A DNA stretch of 64,000 bases from Geosiphon pyriformis (lineage: Eukaryota > Glomeromycota > Glomeromycetes > Archaeosporales > Geosiphonaceae). A program made the translations under genes and the position numbers. Location of the stretch: NCBI GenBank assembly GCA_016748015.1, contig JAAOMT010000040.1:186001-250000 (forward strand). The letters run 5' to 3'. The notes beneath the pieces were generated by a model. It worked only from the letters and a program-made list of their open reading frames with translations, had not been told where the DNA came from and made no database searches. Shown in pieces: positions 12,480 through 25,330 of the stretch (positions within the stretch are counted from its first letter, which is position 1; every line of letters begins with the position of its first letter).

Positions 12480-13500
12480 GGAACTAGTCGAAATGCTTCT
12501 ATTCAATAGAGCTGTTCTTGAAACAAAACCAATTACTGCAATATACACTAATACAAAAGTTGATGGTCATTCTATTAAGTTAATCCTTAATAGTAGATTA
12601 GCAAGCAACATTATCATATAACAATTTATGGACCAATTAGGTTACTGAGTTGATCATGTTGCCAGTACTAGAATTATTACAATAGATGAAACAATGAAGA
12701 TTTCAATTAGTGAAATCAACAACTTTTCATTTGAAGTCAATAGTATTGTTGTGCCAATCAAAATTCTCATTATAAAAGCTACACAATACCAAGTACTAGT
12801 TGGTAATAACTGGCTGTTTAAGACTAGCATTGTGTTTGACTGGACCACTTAAGAGCTAAGTTAAAATAGACAATATATGTGAGTACTAGCTACATGTAAT
12901 TATTTCAAATCACAAACTATTCAACCACAATTATTAATAAAATTAGAAAAAAAAAAACAAATCTACCTGGGAAGCCTACCAAGTCTTATGGACTAAAGAA
13001 AATTACAACATGTTATTGCCAATTTTATCATAAGATGACAAAAGAAAAAGAAAAGAAAAAAATTAACTACAAGTCACCATTAACACCAGTAAAACTGCTA
13101 ACAGTTAACATACACTGTATTTTATAGACATGAAAAAAAAACCACTCTATATTCCTCTTAGGTGTATTAACTACAAAAAAAAGCTTTTATCTATAAAAAC
13201 TTGGATTGTGCTAGATAAAAACTATTGAATACATCCCTATTATTACTGTAAACTGTACTACCAAGAGTGTTTTGGTTACCCAAAACAACAAAGAAAATGG
13301 AACAATAAACCATGTTTTGCTTGTGGAGAAATGCTACTTGACAAAAAAATGTGAAACAATATTTCTGATTAAAGAAGAACATACAATACATTATGTTGAT
13401 ACACAATTCTAATAAGTGACTGAATGAGCCAAAGAATATTTTTTAATGTCATATAGAACTAAGTACTATTATGCTTAAATGGCTATCTCCATAATGAAAA
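12480..13500 (+). pseudogene. G1a protease and Cys-rich module remnant
   Basis: Retropepsin-like protease: KLILNSRLASNII is the active-site region, where the DSG triad reads NSR (Asp to Asn, Gly to Arg, both G-to-A). ATQYQVLVGNNWLFK downstream matches the flap/second-half motif seen in G2. From about 13090 to 13450 comes the remnant of a Cys-rich module (CxxC pairs, partly changed to Tyr) that also precedes the dUTPase in G2. Stops interrupt it. Inactive as it stands. Confidence 0.65.
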
Positions 13501-14019
13501 TAAAATTTGGTAAATAGCCAATGCCAAAATTAAAGATGTATCACTCAGTAAAATATTAATAATCAAAAACAACCTATTAGAACTAGTTAAGACCATTCTT
13601 ATTTCCAACTCAAACACATTTTTTAATATCTTAAGCAATTTAAAACAATTCTATGAACATTATCAAAACCTAGCACCTATTAGAAAAAAGCAAAAGTAGT
13701 ATTTAAAACAGCTAAATACAAGACTCTATAAATACTGTTTAATTCCTAGTGACTTCAAATATTGTAATAATTGTAATTTTATTTACAATCTACTACCATA
13801 CATAATCTATTTAATTTTTAAGGAAGAAAACCAATCAGCGAGTGCACAGCAGAATCAGAATTGAATTTCAATTCTAATTTAGACTCCAACAATAATGACA
13901 ACAATAATTTCAACTCTGTTTACTATGGCAACAACAATAACAATTCAAATTCTAATTATAACTCTGAACAATATATCATGCTCTTAGATTTGTTAATAAA
14001 ACAGAAACTAAAATAGTTT

Positions 14020-14530
14020 AACAATAATAAAAAAAGTATTATGTCAGAATGCATACATAATACTAATACAGGATTTGATTTCAGATATTCAGAAAAAATG
14101 GCCATCAAATTAAAACCACATTTACACATCAGCATTAATTTAAAAATAGCACTGGAAATTTCAGCAACAACAATGATTTAATTAGCATTAAGATCTAGTT
14201 TAGTGAAGAAAAGAATCAATATTAGAAAAGAAATAATTAATGCAAAATATATGGAAAATATTATTGCAATGTTACAAAATAAATCAAAAAAAACCATATA
14301 TAATTAAACCAAATAAAAAGATAGCACAGACAATATTCTTACTTCTGATGAAAATAGCTCAATTAGTATTAGTGAGAACAAGAAAAAAATTAGAGATTAC
14401 AGTTAAAAGAAAAAATGGATTCAAATCTACAAGTAAAATAGATATACCAGTTAATATGGCAGAAAAAAAAGCAAATAATAAAGAAGAAATTATTTCCACC
14501 TATCAATTAGTTTTTATTTCACTATATAAC
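14020..14530 (+). pseudogene. G1a dUTPase domain remnant
   Basis: dUTP pyrophosphatase fold encoded within pol. Motif 1: NTGFDFRYSEK (canonical AGFDL). Motif 2: LALRSSLVKKRIN. Motif 3: IRKEIINAKYMENI (canonical RGGIIDAGY..). Motif 4: NKKIAQTIFL. Motif 5: a decayed NGFKSTSK (canonical GFGSTG). Gly-rich positions have become Lys/Glu/Arg by G-to-A. A stop and a frame slip occur near 14180-14290. It is preceded by an Asn/Asp-rich linker (13850-14000). Confidence 0.72.
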
Positions 14531-14849
14531 TAGTACATATTAATAATAATAAAAAAGATAAAGGATTAGCTTCAGATTTTTAAAGCAGAACCAACTATTT
14601 GTAAATCAAAAAAAATTGGAATTACCAATCTTTACATACTGACCAAGAACTGAAAACACATCAAAATTTCTATTTATAATACAATAGAAAACACTATTAA
14701 ATTATTAAACAGAACTACCATCAGATATTTAAGCACTGAAGTTAAAAACCAACCACTAAACACCATTTCAGATTTTCCACAATTGTGTGAATATGTAAAT
14801 ATTATATCACAAATCATATATGGACAAAAAAAATGTTATTTGCTCCAAT

Positions 14850-16260
14850 TAGAACAATTAGACCAAATGAACTTGAAAAACTTAGACTTACTTCAATATA
14901 TACAGCTCAAAATATTACTTAACAATTTCACTAACATTTTTGCCAGTAAAAATAAATTTGGCAGAACTGACATTATTCAGCATCAGATTAAAACTGAAAA
15001 TACTATGCCAATCAAACAATGAGCATACTGAGTACTATTAGCAAGCCATGAAATTATTTGACAAAAAATTAACAGAATATTAGACAACAGATTAATTCAA
15101 TTATTAATAAGTCTATAGTCATTACTAGTGGTACTAGTCCAAAAAAAAATGGGAAAATTTGCTTTTGTATGGATTACAAAAAGCTCAATAGTATAATTTG
15201 TGAAGACAGTTATCTAACTCCACAGATTCAAGAATTATTTAATATATTTGGGAAAAAAAATAGTTTTTAATATTGCATCTAAACAGTAATTACTGGCAAA
15301 TAGCTATGAATTCAGCTAATAAAGAGAAGACAGTATTCACAACCAAAAAAGGAAACTTTGAATTTAATGTTATGCTTTTCGGCTTAATAAATGCTCCAGC
15401 CACTTTCCAATGACTTATAAAAATTGTCTATATCACATTACTATAAAAATTAGTAATAGTTTATTTGAACAACATTAATGTATTTTCAAAAACATTTGAC
15501 AATCATCTTTATTATTTCTAACAAGTGTTTAAAAGACTAAAAAGAGCCAGACTAAAGTTAAACACTATAAAATACTTTTTTGGCAAAACAGAACTGAAAT
15601 TTTTAGAACATGTCATGAGCAAAGATGGCATCAAAACAGATTCAGATAAGATTGAAATTGTCAAGAACTTTTTAATATCAACAAATCTTTTAGAATTAAG
15701 AATATTCTTGGAATTTGCCAAATACTATTACTATTTTATCCAAAACTTCTCCAAACTGGCTCAACTATTTTACCAGCTTTAAGCAAAAAATGTGAAATAT
15801 GAATAGACTAAAACCCAATAAGAAGCTTTTGACATCTTAAAAAAAAAGCTTATCTAAGCACTAGTATTAGTCTATTTAGATTATAGCAAACTATTTATTA
15901 TTACTACCAATATATTTGGTCAAGCATTGAGAGCAGTATTATTACAAAAAAAAATAAATAAAAAAAAACACCTAGTAGCATACATCAGTTAAAGCTTAAG
16001 CTCAGCTAAAAAAAACTATGGAACTTTAGCATTAAAACATTTGGCTATCTATTGGACTGTCATTAAATAGAAGAAATACTTGAGTTAAAAATTTGATGTA
16101 TACACTAATCACAAAGAATTAATATCAATCCAGAAGCAAAAATTTGGAGATGACTACCATACAAGATAGAAAATAGAACTATTACTATTTAATTATACAG
16201 TATATTATAAAAAAAAAAAAAAAAATGGAAATACTGATAGTTTGTCACAAATAAAACAAA
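14850..16260 (+). pseudogene. G1a reverse transcriptase and RNase H remnant
   Basis: The RT lead-in FGRTDIIQHQIKTENTMPIKQ (14950-15020) is followed by the decayed palm: LVVLVQKK, the F..NVMLFGLINAPATF segment near 15360-15410, and VIVYLNNINVF near 15450, where the YxDD box reads YLNN. Thumb/connection: LKLNTIKYFFGKTELKFLEH (15550-15610). RNase H at 15880-16140 keeps LDYSKLF.. and AYIS..L fragments. Several frameshifts and stops; not functional. Confidence 0.7.
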
Positions 16261-16439
16261 TCTAAAAACATTTTAACCCAAAAATATAACAAAAAATGAA
16301 TACACAAAAATATCAACAACTTTAACATTATATTAATACTCAAAAGTTTAAGAAGAAATTATCTCAAAAAAAACAAAACAATAATCAAAATATTTTATTA
16401 CTTATTAAAATATATTATACCAAAAAAACAGAAAATATC

Positions 16440-17560
16440 CAGATTAGTTATTCAAAGTTATCACAGAATCAGAAAAAAAAACAATACTATTTAATATGCA
16501 CTCAGATCCAACAACAGAACATTTTCATAAAGAAGCAATCATAAAAAAAACCAAAAAAAAATATTATTGGCCATCCATATATCCAAATATCATCTAGTAT
16601 GTTTAAAACTGTGATGTTTGTTAGAAAAGAAAAGGAACAAGACCCAGTAAACCACTAAAACCAATTAAAGTGGAACAACTATTTGATTAAATTAGAATTA
16701 ACTTAGTTAGACTATTAACAATAATTAACAAAAGCAATTGGTACATAGCAGTAGCTATGAACTATTTCACAAAATGACCAAAAGCAAAAGCAATACAAAG
16801 AGCAGATGCAAAATTCATAGCCAAATTTGTTTACCAAGATTTAATTTGTCAACACAAATATCCAAAAGAATTGTTATCAAATCAAAAAACTTATTTTGTA
16901 AACAGAATGTTAACAGAATTAAGTCAAAAATTTGGAATTAAAAGATCATTATCATTACTATATTATTCACAAACAAATGGTTTAGCAGAAAAATTCAACA
17001 GAACATTATATAAAACAATAACAAAAATTAGCCAAAAAAACCAGGACAAATGAAATTTGTTTATATTATTAATACTATTTGCTTATTAAACAATAAAACA
17101 AGATATTACACAAGTAACACTATTTAAACTTGTTTATAGTAAAACAGCAACATTACCAGTTAAGATAAACATTAACATATATTTAACAGAACCAATAACA
17201 AAAACCAACATTTAAAGAATATTGTTAAAAAAAACATACAAATTAATAGAAAAATTAGAAAACAAAAGATAAAGAACAGCTAATAACATTCAAAGATCAC
17301 AAAAAAAACAAAAAAAATAACATAATAACCAATTACCAGACAAACCAGTTGAATTCAAAATTGGAGACAAAGTATTTTTATATCATACTAAAGCAAAAAA
17401 ACAATGAAGTGGAAAGTTCAACTCCAAATGAGATAGACCATTTTACATTAAAGAAATTTTAAAAAATAGAGCTTATAAATTAAAATAGAACAACAAAATT
17501 TTAGCTAAAACAGCACATGAAGATTAATTAAAATCATATTACAATATAGTATTATTATCT
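16440..17560 (+). pseudogene. G1a integrase remnant
   Basis: HHCC zinc region (16495-16640: MHSDPTTEHF, then NCDVCQKRK-like), DDE core (RINLVRLLT, KELLSNQKTYF, NGLAEKFNR, so the first two Asp read Asn while the Glu survives) and the C-terminal GPY/F-type module (KFNSK.DRPFYIKEIL..RAYKL, 17410-17490). No chromodomain is seen after it. Trp codons appear as TGA at about 16777 and 17406. Confidence 0.7.
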
Positions 17561-17929
17561 ATCAATAATATTCCACAACTGGAAGTACAAAAAATACCAG
17601 TTAAATCAGATGAAATTTTACAAGATTTAGAACCAATTATTATTATTAAAGCAAACATGTTGAATTGATTGATCAAAACAGTATATAAAGAAACAGCACA
17701 CATAACAAAAACAACAAAAAAAGATAAAAATCACTAATAATATCTATTCACTTGCATAACAACTATTACAACTGATTCAACAACAGAAATCAGATCTGGA
17801 AATTATTATTAATAAACACATAATTTAATACAAGGACAAAAAAATAATGTGAAAAAACCAAACCAAAGAGTGATATTTTAGACATCACACTTTTGAGAAC
17901 ACTATAGATAAGATAATAAAAAAGATAAA

Positions 17930-18392
17930 AAAACATTAGAAGATCCAATAATACTAATACCAAAAGAAGAATTGATCTTAGAAAATTGGAACCAATAGAT
18001 ACAACAAAATCTAAAAAACTTTTGTTACTATTAATTAGGACAACAATTAAGTATTAAAAACTTATATATTGACAAAACAAAAAAAAAATTTGATTTAATT
18101 CAATTACAACAAATTGAACAACTTGTCAGAAAAAACAATTTATTTACATATGTAAGAGCCATTTACTAATTACAGATAAAATTTTGAAACAAACCAAAAA
18201 TATTACTACATTTGACAATAAATATTATAACAATTAATCAATTGAAAAAATTAACTAATGCTCAATTTGAAGAATTACAGACCAAAATTACAAAAGCTAT
18301 TCTAAAAAAAGAAGTTATAAAGTTAATTTAAGAGAAAAATCTATAAAGTTTAAAAAATTTTGATAAAGCTCAATATTAAAAAAAGAGAATAA
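17930..18392 (+). pseudogene. G1a ORF3 remnant (conserved post-pol ORF)
   Basis: Remnant of the unknown protein encoded between pol and the 3' LTR. Readable parts: KFDLIQLQQIEQLVRKNNLF, LTINIITINQLKKLTN, AQFEELQTKITKAI. These align by eye with G4 (KFNKKAIQQVEKFIRKNNL, TMVNSIEQIT, QFKDLQKAILKA) and more distantly with G2b. Broken by TAA/TAG/TGA. No known domain recognised; helical and Lys/Gln-rich. Confidence 0.6.
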
Positions 18393-19320
18393 TGTTACTT
18401 ATAGAAAGTAGAAATATTATTATAGTTAGAAGAATAGCCAATCAGAAATAGGTATAATAATAGAAAAATTCCAGAATTTTTCTAAGAGAATTGTAGGATT
18501 CTAGAATTCCAAAATTCCAGGATTCTTTATAAGGAATTGCAGAATTCTTCTGAAAAAATTACAGAATTCCAAGAATCTTGTATAATACCAACTATGTATA
18601 TATAACAGTAGCATTAAAAGCAAGAAAAGTATTTAAGCAGATTCAGAATTCAGTTTCTTTTCAGTTAGCATCCCTTTTCTTATCTATTAATCTTTATTTT
18701 ATGAATAATTAATATTTACTAAAGTGAATTCATTAAAAATATCAAATAAAACATATTTATTATCATCCAATTCATGTTGCTATTATTTGTTTGAAAATTC
18801 AATCACTCTTCTATTTTTATTAACACTTCATGTTGATAACATCCAACACTTAACCATACTGAAACAATAACTCTTAATTATAACTATTGATGAACTACTA
18901 ATTCTTATTTTTCTTTTCTTATTTTTATTATTATTTTTTATTTTCTTTGTTGTTTTGTTAATTTACTAACTAATTAAAGAAATTAAGTGCTAAGTAATTG
19001 ACATTAAAAATAGTCTGATAAAAGATCCAAAAATAAGAATATAAAATTTATAAATTAATAGATAGCTTACCAGAAGAGCACAACTGCCAGAATAAACTGG
19101 CTATTACACTGAAAAAAGAAATTTAACAGAATAATTATTCCAAGAGACTATTAATACTATTATTAAATCTCTGTCTATTATACAAAAGACTCCACCAAAA
19201 CCTTCAAATATAAAATCTTTAAATATGAAAATCTTTAGATATTATCAACAATACCAGTTATTAAGCATCAAGTTATGGATTTGTTATTTATTTCCATACT
19301 CCAAATAATCACTTGTAATA
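18393..19320 (+). repeat. 3' LTR of G1a
   Basis: 928 bp, TGTTACTTATAG ... ACTTGTAATA. Differs from the 5' LTR mainly by transitions and small indels, including an extra GAATTC-like repeat in U3 (18480-18560). Flanked on the right by ATGG. Confidence 0.82.
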
Positions 19321-20757
19321 ATGGTTTTCTAGTTTAGCTTTAAATGTCAATTATTAATAATTTTTTTATTATAAAATCAAGATATAAATACAATAATAAG
19401 TAAAAGTTTAGATGTAACCACTAGTAATAAAACTGTTATAAAAGCAAATTTTTTTGATTTGTCAATTATTTCCAAATTAGAGGACAATATAAACAATCTG
19501 TTAAAAATATTTATGAATCTGCTAGCCAAAATAGAAAATAAGAATTTGAGTTCAAACATTTTTATTCAACAATGATTAATCTGATTTAGAAAATTGCTAT
19601 ATATAATGTTTATAGTATTAATATTTTTGCTAAACAAAATGCTATTGTTTATTAGCATTTAGACTCAAATAACATGATTTTTATCATTACAAAAACAAAA
19701 TTGAGATTTAATATTAACTTATAAATTATATATAAGTTTGATGAAATCTGGATTTTTACATCTGATTTGAATATGAATTTTTTTTAATGCTAATATGGCA
19801 TTTATTATAAACAGTTTTTTGGCTTATTATGTTTTAAAAGTTGATAAAATTCCAGATAGAATTATTTTGATTTGACTTTTGTTTAAGAATAAGCTCTCAG
19901 TTATAGTTTTGGAGTTATATACTAATACTTTTGTTAAAACTAGATTTGAGTAAGCATTAAAGATCAATTTTTTTATTGCCAAGACAGTTAATTTCAGCAT
20001 TTTTGTGGTTTTGAACAGAGATTTTAATAAGAATAGATCCAAAAAAAATGCAAGTTTCAAATTTTGTTTAGATATAAATTTAGTTAATTTACTTAATAAA
20101 CATTTACTAATTAAGATCTTTATTTAGAGCAATTTTAGGAGTGTTAAAAAGATAATAAATTTTGTGTTTGTAAACAAAAACTTAGCTTTTGCAGTTACAG
20201 ACCACAAGATTAATAATGTGTCTAAGTTTTTTAATATAAACTATAAAGCAGTCTTAGTTTTAGCCAATTTGAATAGTCTTTTAAATACTTGTTTTAATAA
20301 TATTCGTAAGCAAACCAATAAAGATTAATAGAAGTTTAAAATAAAAAATGCAGATAATATTAAGTAGATAAAATTTAAGGAGTGTTTTTTTACTAAACTG
20401 TTGACAGTATTATATGTATTTAAGAAAGTAAAAAATTATGGTGATTTAGAAATAATATAAGAAATATTAAGAGAAGTCATAATATATTCTACTAATATGA
20501 TGTTTTTTAGATATTAATATAGTAAATATTATTGCTTAAGGAGCAAACAATTATTGAAATTTTTCAAATTAGAGCTGTTTATTGTTAAAATTGTAAAAAA
20601 ATTGAATTTAAAAGATTTTTTGAAATTTGAATGTCTTGTTAAAACTTAATTAATTGTTAATTATATTAAAACTTTTAAAATAATTAACATAGTTCAAAAT
20701 AATATGAAATTAAAGAACATTATTAAATATCTATTAGTAATTAAAAAAAAATATTAG
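19321..20757 (+). pseudogene. LINE endonuclease (EEP) region, right half of the split LINE
   Basis: Continuation of the LINE interrupted by G1a. A linker with a predicted coiled segment (SIISKLEDNINNLLKIFMN, 19460-19520) is followed by an apurinic-type endonuclease/exonuclease/phosphatase domain: AFIINSFLAYYV, NKLSVIVLELYTNT (canonical GLYAG), FVVLNRDFN at 20002-20028 (canonical GGDFN, two Gly changed by G-to-A), SNFRSVKKIINFVFVN (canonical R..IDYI/F) and INYKAVLV (canonical TDH/SDH). It then reads NIRKQTNKD and FFRLELF-like linker up to 20757, where the minus-strand LTR of G1b cuts it before any RT motif. Many TAA/TAG/TGA stops. Confidence 0.72.
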
Positions 20758-21408
20758 TATTACAGATGATTATTTAGAATATTAAAATAAATAACAAATC
20801 TGTAACTTGGTATTTAATATCTAATTATAATATTAATTTCCAAAGATTTTTATAATCTAAAGATTTTGTTTAAGTTTTTTGTATAATAAACAAAGTTTCA
20901 CTAGATAATGTTTTTTCAAATTTTTTTCTTCAGCATAAAACCAGTTTAATCTGGCAGTTATGCTTTTTTAATAAGCTATTCTTAAGTTTTTACTTTTGTT
21001 TTATAGAATTTTTATTAGATTATTTTTGATGTCAATATTTTAGTGCTTAATTTTTTAATTAATTAGTAAATAACAAAAAAATAAAATAAAATAAAATAAA
21101 ATAAAATAAAATAAAATAAAAATAAAATAAAATAAAAATAAAAAAAATAAAAATAAAATAAAATAAAAATAAAAAAAATAAAAAAAATAAAAAATTAATA
21201 TTTTGTTAATAGTATAATTAAGAGCTATTATTTTAGTATACAAAATTTCTTAAAATTTTTTAATTCTTTAAGAAAAATTTTAAAATTCTGGAATTATGAA
21301 ATTTTAAAATTCTTTAAGAGAAATTTTAAAATTCCTCTTTTTATTATGCTTACTTTTAATTAGCTGTTTTTATTTAACTATTATAACTTCTATCTTTTAT
21401 AAGTAATA
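20758..21408 (-). repeat. 3' LTR of G1b (minus)
   Basis: On the minus strand begins TATTACTTATAAAAG (canonical TGTTACTCATAG) and ends ATCATCTGTAATA. At 651 bp it is shorter than other G1 LTRs, with part of the U3/R region lost and a pentanucleotide repeat expanded inside it. Confidence 0.65.
21072..21195. repeat. (AAAAT)n microsatellite inside the G1b LTR
   Basis: AAAAT units and AAAAAT/AAAAAAAT variants over about 125 bp. The other G1 LTRs have only a short T/A tract at the homologous place, so this is a local expansion. The F/Y/L-rich open frame on the minus strand is just this repeat translated. Confidence 0.85.
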
Positions 21409-22483
21409 TTATTCTCTTTTTTAATATTAAGCTTCATTAAAATCTTCTAAATCTTCTAAATTTCTTAAATTTTCTTTTTGAATTAGTTTTATTACTTTTT
21501 TTTCTAGAATTGCTTTTGTAATTCTGGTTTACAATTTTTTGAATTGAGTATTAATTATTTTTTTAATTGATTAATAATTATTGTATTCATTGTTAAATAT
21601 AATAATATCTCTGAACAGTCTTAAAATCCTATTTATAATTAGTAAATAGCTCTTACATATGTGAATAAATTGCTTGTTCTTACAAATTGTTCTATTTATT
21701 ATAATATAATTGAATTAAACATTTTTTTAGTTTTATCTGTATACAAATTTTGAATGTTCAGCTTTTGTTTTAACTAATAGTAACAAAAGTTTTTGGAAAA
21801 TTGTTGTGTTTATTGATTTTAATTTTTTAAGATTAATTTTTTATTTGGTATTAGTATTTTTGTGGTTTTTAGTGTTTTTTTCACTTTTTTTATTATTTTG
21901 TTTATTGTGTTTCCAAAAATATAATATTTATTCTTTTGTTCTGAATTTTTTGTGTTATTTTTTTGTTCTTAAATTGTATTGATTATTTGTTAATTGTTAT
22001 TTTCAAACTTGATTTTTGATGTTAAATAAATTGTAATAATTGCTATATTAGTAAATAAATGTTGTCAATAATTTTCATTTTTACTATAATTTTTGTCATA
22101 TGTACTGGTTTTTTATATACTATTCTAGTAGATTAATTTGATATGTTTTTTTTAATAATTATAATTGGTTCTAAATCTTGTAAGATTTTATTTAGTTTAA
22201 TTAGTATTTGTTGTACTTTTAGTTGTAAAATAATATTGGTGAAAGATAATACTATATTGTAATATGGTTTTAGTCAATTATTATGTGTTGCTTTGGTTAA
22301 AATTTTGTTGTTTTATCTTAACTTATAGATTTTGTTTTCCAGAATTTTTTCAATATAAAATAAATCATTCTATTTGAGATCAAATTTTCTATTTTATTGT
22401 TTTTTTGCTTTGGTATAATATAAGAATACTTTGTCTTCAATCTTAAATTTAACTGATTTGTTTGATAATTAGTTATTATATTG
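21409..22483 (-). pseudogene. G1b ORF3 and integrase C-terminus remnant
   Basis: Minus-strand continuation of G1b. Next to the LTR is the ORF3 remnant (homologous by eye to 17930-18392 of G1a, e.g. the NQLKKLTN.QFEELQ segment near 21540). Further right (about 22280-22483) is the integrase C-terminal module: FKIGDKVFLYYTKAKKQ and KILENKIYKL, matching G1a 17340-17490. Stops throughout. It breaks at 22483 where G2a is inserted and resumes at 32349. Confidence 0.6.
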
Positions 22484-23455
22484 TGTTATCAGTAGAATTT
22501 TAGCTATTAATTAGCATGAAATTACCCTTATAATTCCTATTATTGATTAACATATATTATTATTATTTCGAATATCATTTATTATTTAATCAAATTATCA
22601 AATATTATTACTCAATCAATAATTCGATTTGTACCATAGAAATTAAGATAATCAAATTACACAATACTCTGAACTATTTAACATAGTCAAAATTTACCGA
22701 AATTAATGAAAATTGGCCGAAATAATCAATAGTTTAGTGAAATAACTTGTAGTTTGCTAAAATATATCTTTAGTTTACCCAAATTGTAGCAAAAAGAAAA
22801 GTGCAAGTTCAAAAACTAGTACTACAACAAATTGTATAAAAGAAGAGCTTTTCTCTTCAAGAAAATATATCTTATTATAGTATTTTATCATAGCATTTTA
22901 CTTTAGATATCTTAATTAAAACAAATCACCTTTTATACATTCAAATAAAAATTAAATATTTAAAAAACAAATTCTTAAAATTATTACACTTAAAATTCTC
23001 TCAACACAACTAATGTTTTAAAATTGATTAGCTACCAATTTCAATAAAACTGTTAGTGACTTCAGATCTGAATAAAAAACATTTCCCTTGATAAAATCCT
23101 ATTTTTTTTACATTTTTTTTAATTTTCTTTTATTTTCTTATTACAATTATTAGGGTAGCCTACAGACGAAATTCCTGTAGAAGAGTTGACTTTTACAGCA
23201 AAGTAACTACACATTTTTAGTGAGCTTTCAGATGAGCAATTTCTGAGAAAAAGTTGACATTTACTACAATATAACTATACAAAGTAACTGGTACAAAATT
23301 GGTCATTCCATTTATAAGCCCAGTAATTCAAATTATAAGAAATAATTTAAAGATAAATTCAGTTACTGGAAGTCCAACTACTTCCTGAAAACGTAAATTT
23401 ACAGCAAATCAACATTAACAACATTTAAGAAAAGAGACCAAAACCTTTGGTAACA
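22484..23455 (+). repeat. 5' LTR of G2a
   Basis: TGTTATCAGTAG ... TTTGGTAACA, 972 bp, near-inverted ends TGTTA(C/T)C / GGTAACA. TATAAAAG at 22835-22842 is the core-promoter candidate. U3 carries a 20-bp phased array (separate entry). A stem-loop TGAAATTG/CAATTTCA-like pair is present in the downstream part. Confidence 0.88.
22691..22784 (+). promoter_or_regulatory. five-unit 20-bp phased array in G2a U3
   Basis: TTTACCGAAAT-like 13-mers start at 22691, 22711, 22731, 22751 and 22772, a spacing of 20, 20, 20 and 21 bp, about 50 bp upstream of TATAAAAG at 22835. The same array in the 3' LTR has its core units at 31586, 31606, 31626, 31646 and 31667. A transcription-factor array on one face of the helix is inferred. 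Confidence 0.6.
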
Positions 23456-23479
23456 TTTGATGCTTTTCCACGAAAATAA

Positions 23480-25330
23480 CACAACAATAACAACTTCAAA
23501 GTGGTGACCACACCAGACACAACAACTCTAGAGTATTATCAGTCAATTTACATCCATTGCAAGCAAAAATTCAACATTCCAGACGGAATTAAAATTGTTA
23601 AGAGGACACTTTACCAGTATATTGAAAATTGCATCAACAATTATCTTCTTAGAAATTACAATATTTCAGAAATTAAAAGCAACTTCTACAATAATTTAGT
23701 GTACTATTCACAATTGGAAACTGAAAACCTTAACAGTGAAACACTTGCCACCTACTTTCAAAAACTTAATTTTAACATTATCAAGTATTGTGAAGAAACA
23801 TATCCAGTACAGTCTAAATACTCTATTGACTTTGAATCAGAGATGAAAACAAGCAACAAAGGCAAACAAAAACTAAAACAACACTCAAGTACCACCCCAA
23901 ATACTCCAAAGGCACCAAAGACAATTGCCAAACACTTATAAACACCTGAACAAGGAACCAGTATCAAATTACCACTTTCTATTACACCATTTCTAATTTT
24001 ATTTGCTCGATCACAAACACCAAATTTACCACTTAACCATTTTTCCAGACCAGAAGATTTTCAGTCACCTAAAAATTCTACTTAACAGCAGAAACCAATA
24101 TCAACCAGCACTAATCTTCTTGATTACTTACAGAAAAACGAAAATAATTATTCAGAGAACTTAAAAAGTAAAGAAACTGAATCAGAACCAGAAGAAATTA
24201 CAGAAAACAAAGAAAAAATGGCAATTGCTTACATTGCAAAGATTCCAGAATTTACTGATAAAGATAATAATACCAGCTTTCAAGAATGGCTTGACAAAGT
24301 TCAAAAAGCAGGAGATGCAAATGGTTGGAATGCAGCAAAAATGCTCAAAGCAATCTCATATTTTCTCCAAAGAACTGCAAGAAAATGGTTTGAAAACTTA
24401 GAAGAACCATTTAAAAACTGGCAAGCATTCAAAAATGCTTTCTTGCAACAATTCACTGACAACAACACCTCTATTACTCTCTGCAATCACTTTTGAAATA
24501 TCAAGCAAAAAACATCTGAAACTGTTATAACCTATTTTGGGAAATTCAACAAACTTCTTTGACAAATTTGACAATTAGAAACCAATAAATACTATTTCAA
24601 TGCTCAGATTTTGGATCAGTTTATAGCAGGATTAAAAGACAAGTTAATTAAGAAAGTTTGCTCACATGCTCTAGAAGACTTAGCAACAGCCATTAGATAT
24701 GCAAAGAACTATGAAATAGCAATAGAAGAAGCAAACCATACCAAACTTGTGAATCTTGCTATTGGAGAAACCAGCTTAGCAGCTGAAAAAAAAATTGACC
24801 AACTTACAAAAAAGGTTGAGAACTATTTTACTAACTAGCAACAACAGCAACAACCCTAAAGATATTAGTCACCACAATGACAAAACCAAACCAACTATTC
24901 ATCATCATCAAATAGTCAAAACCAAAGTTGTTATTATTGTGAGATTTCAGAACATTGGAAACAAGATTGCAAAAAGCTACAAAAAGGCCAACAAAACAAA
25001 AATAATTAACATTACTCTTTAACACAGCAATCTTATTACCAGTCTCTACCACCAGTCTACTATTCAAGACCCCAACAGCAGAACAACTATTATCAGTCTG
25101 CTTCACAGCAGCAATATCAACAATCTCTACCAATTCAACAGTATTAACAGCCACCTACACAATAATACCAAGTACCTGTCCAAAGATTGGTTCAACAAAA
25201 CCAATTTACACTTCAAAATCAATTTCAGAATAACAACAACAGAATCAACCCAAACAACCAGTTAATTTCCCGAAATTCTGGTTAGCAAAGACCCAATCAC
25301 TATTACACTCAACCCAGTTATCTCACAATG
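23480..25330 (+). pseudogene. G2a gag
   Basis: Structural Gag. An N-terminal extension of about 240 codons (TTLEYYQSIYIHCKQ ..) opens after TAA at 23477-23479 with no in-frame ATG near its start (GTG GTG at 23501). It leads to the first conserved ATG, MAIAYIAKIPEF (24218). The capsid-type block runs about 24270-24840: WLDKVQKAGDANGWNAAKM, WFENLEEPFKNWQAF, FLQQFTDNN, YFGKFNKLL, ILDQFIAGLKDKLIKKV. Knuckle near 24930: CYYCEISEHWKQDC. A Q/N/Y/P-rich linker follows to about 25320. Stops: TAA at the Gln near 23939, TAA near 24084, TGA at 24494, TAG near 24837. All blocks stay in one frame. Confidence 0.78.

Larger units (their letters stand above)
9366..19320 (+). mobile_element. Ty3/gypsy element G1a, full length, decayed
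   Basis: Complete element of 9,955 bp: 5' LTR 9366-10247, interior 10248-18392, 3' LTR 18393-19320. LTRs begin TGTTACT and end GTAACA/GTAATA. Flanking tetranucleotides are ATAG (left) and ATGG (right), a probable target duplication with one transition. It is inserted in a LINE, whose coding sequence continues on the far side. Domain order: gag, protease, Cys-rich module, dUTPase, RT, RNase H, integrase, ORF3. Stops and frameshifts occur in every domain, so it cannot encode its own machinery. Confidence 0.85.

Noticed and set aside
21055-21243. Phe/Tyr/Leu-rich minus-strand frame that looks like a membrane peptide.
   Set aside because: Translation of the (AAAAT)n repeat inside an LTR.
24831-25154. 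Val/Asn-rich minus-strand frames opposite gag (also 35262-35597 and 49021-49251).
   Set aside because: They are antisense shadows of the Gln/Asn-rich gag linker; CAA/AAC codons give open antisense frames rich in Val, Leu and Asn.
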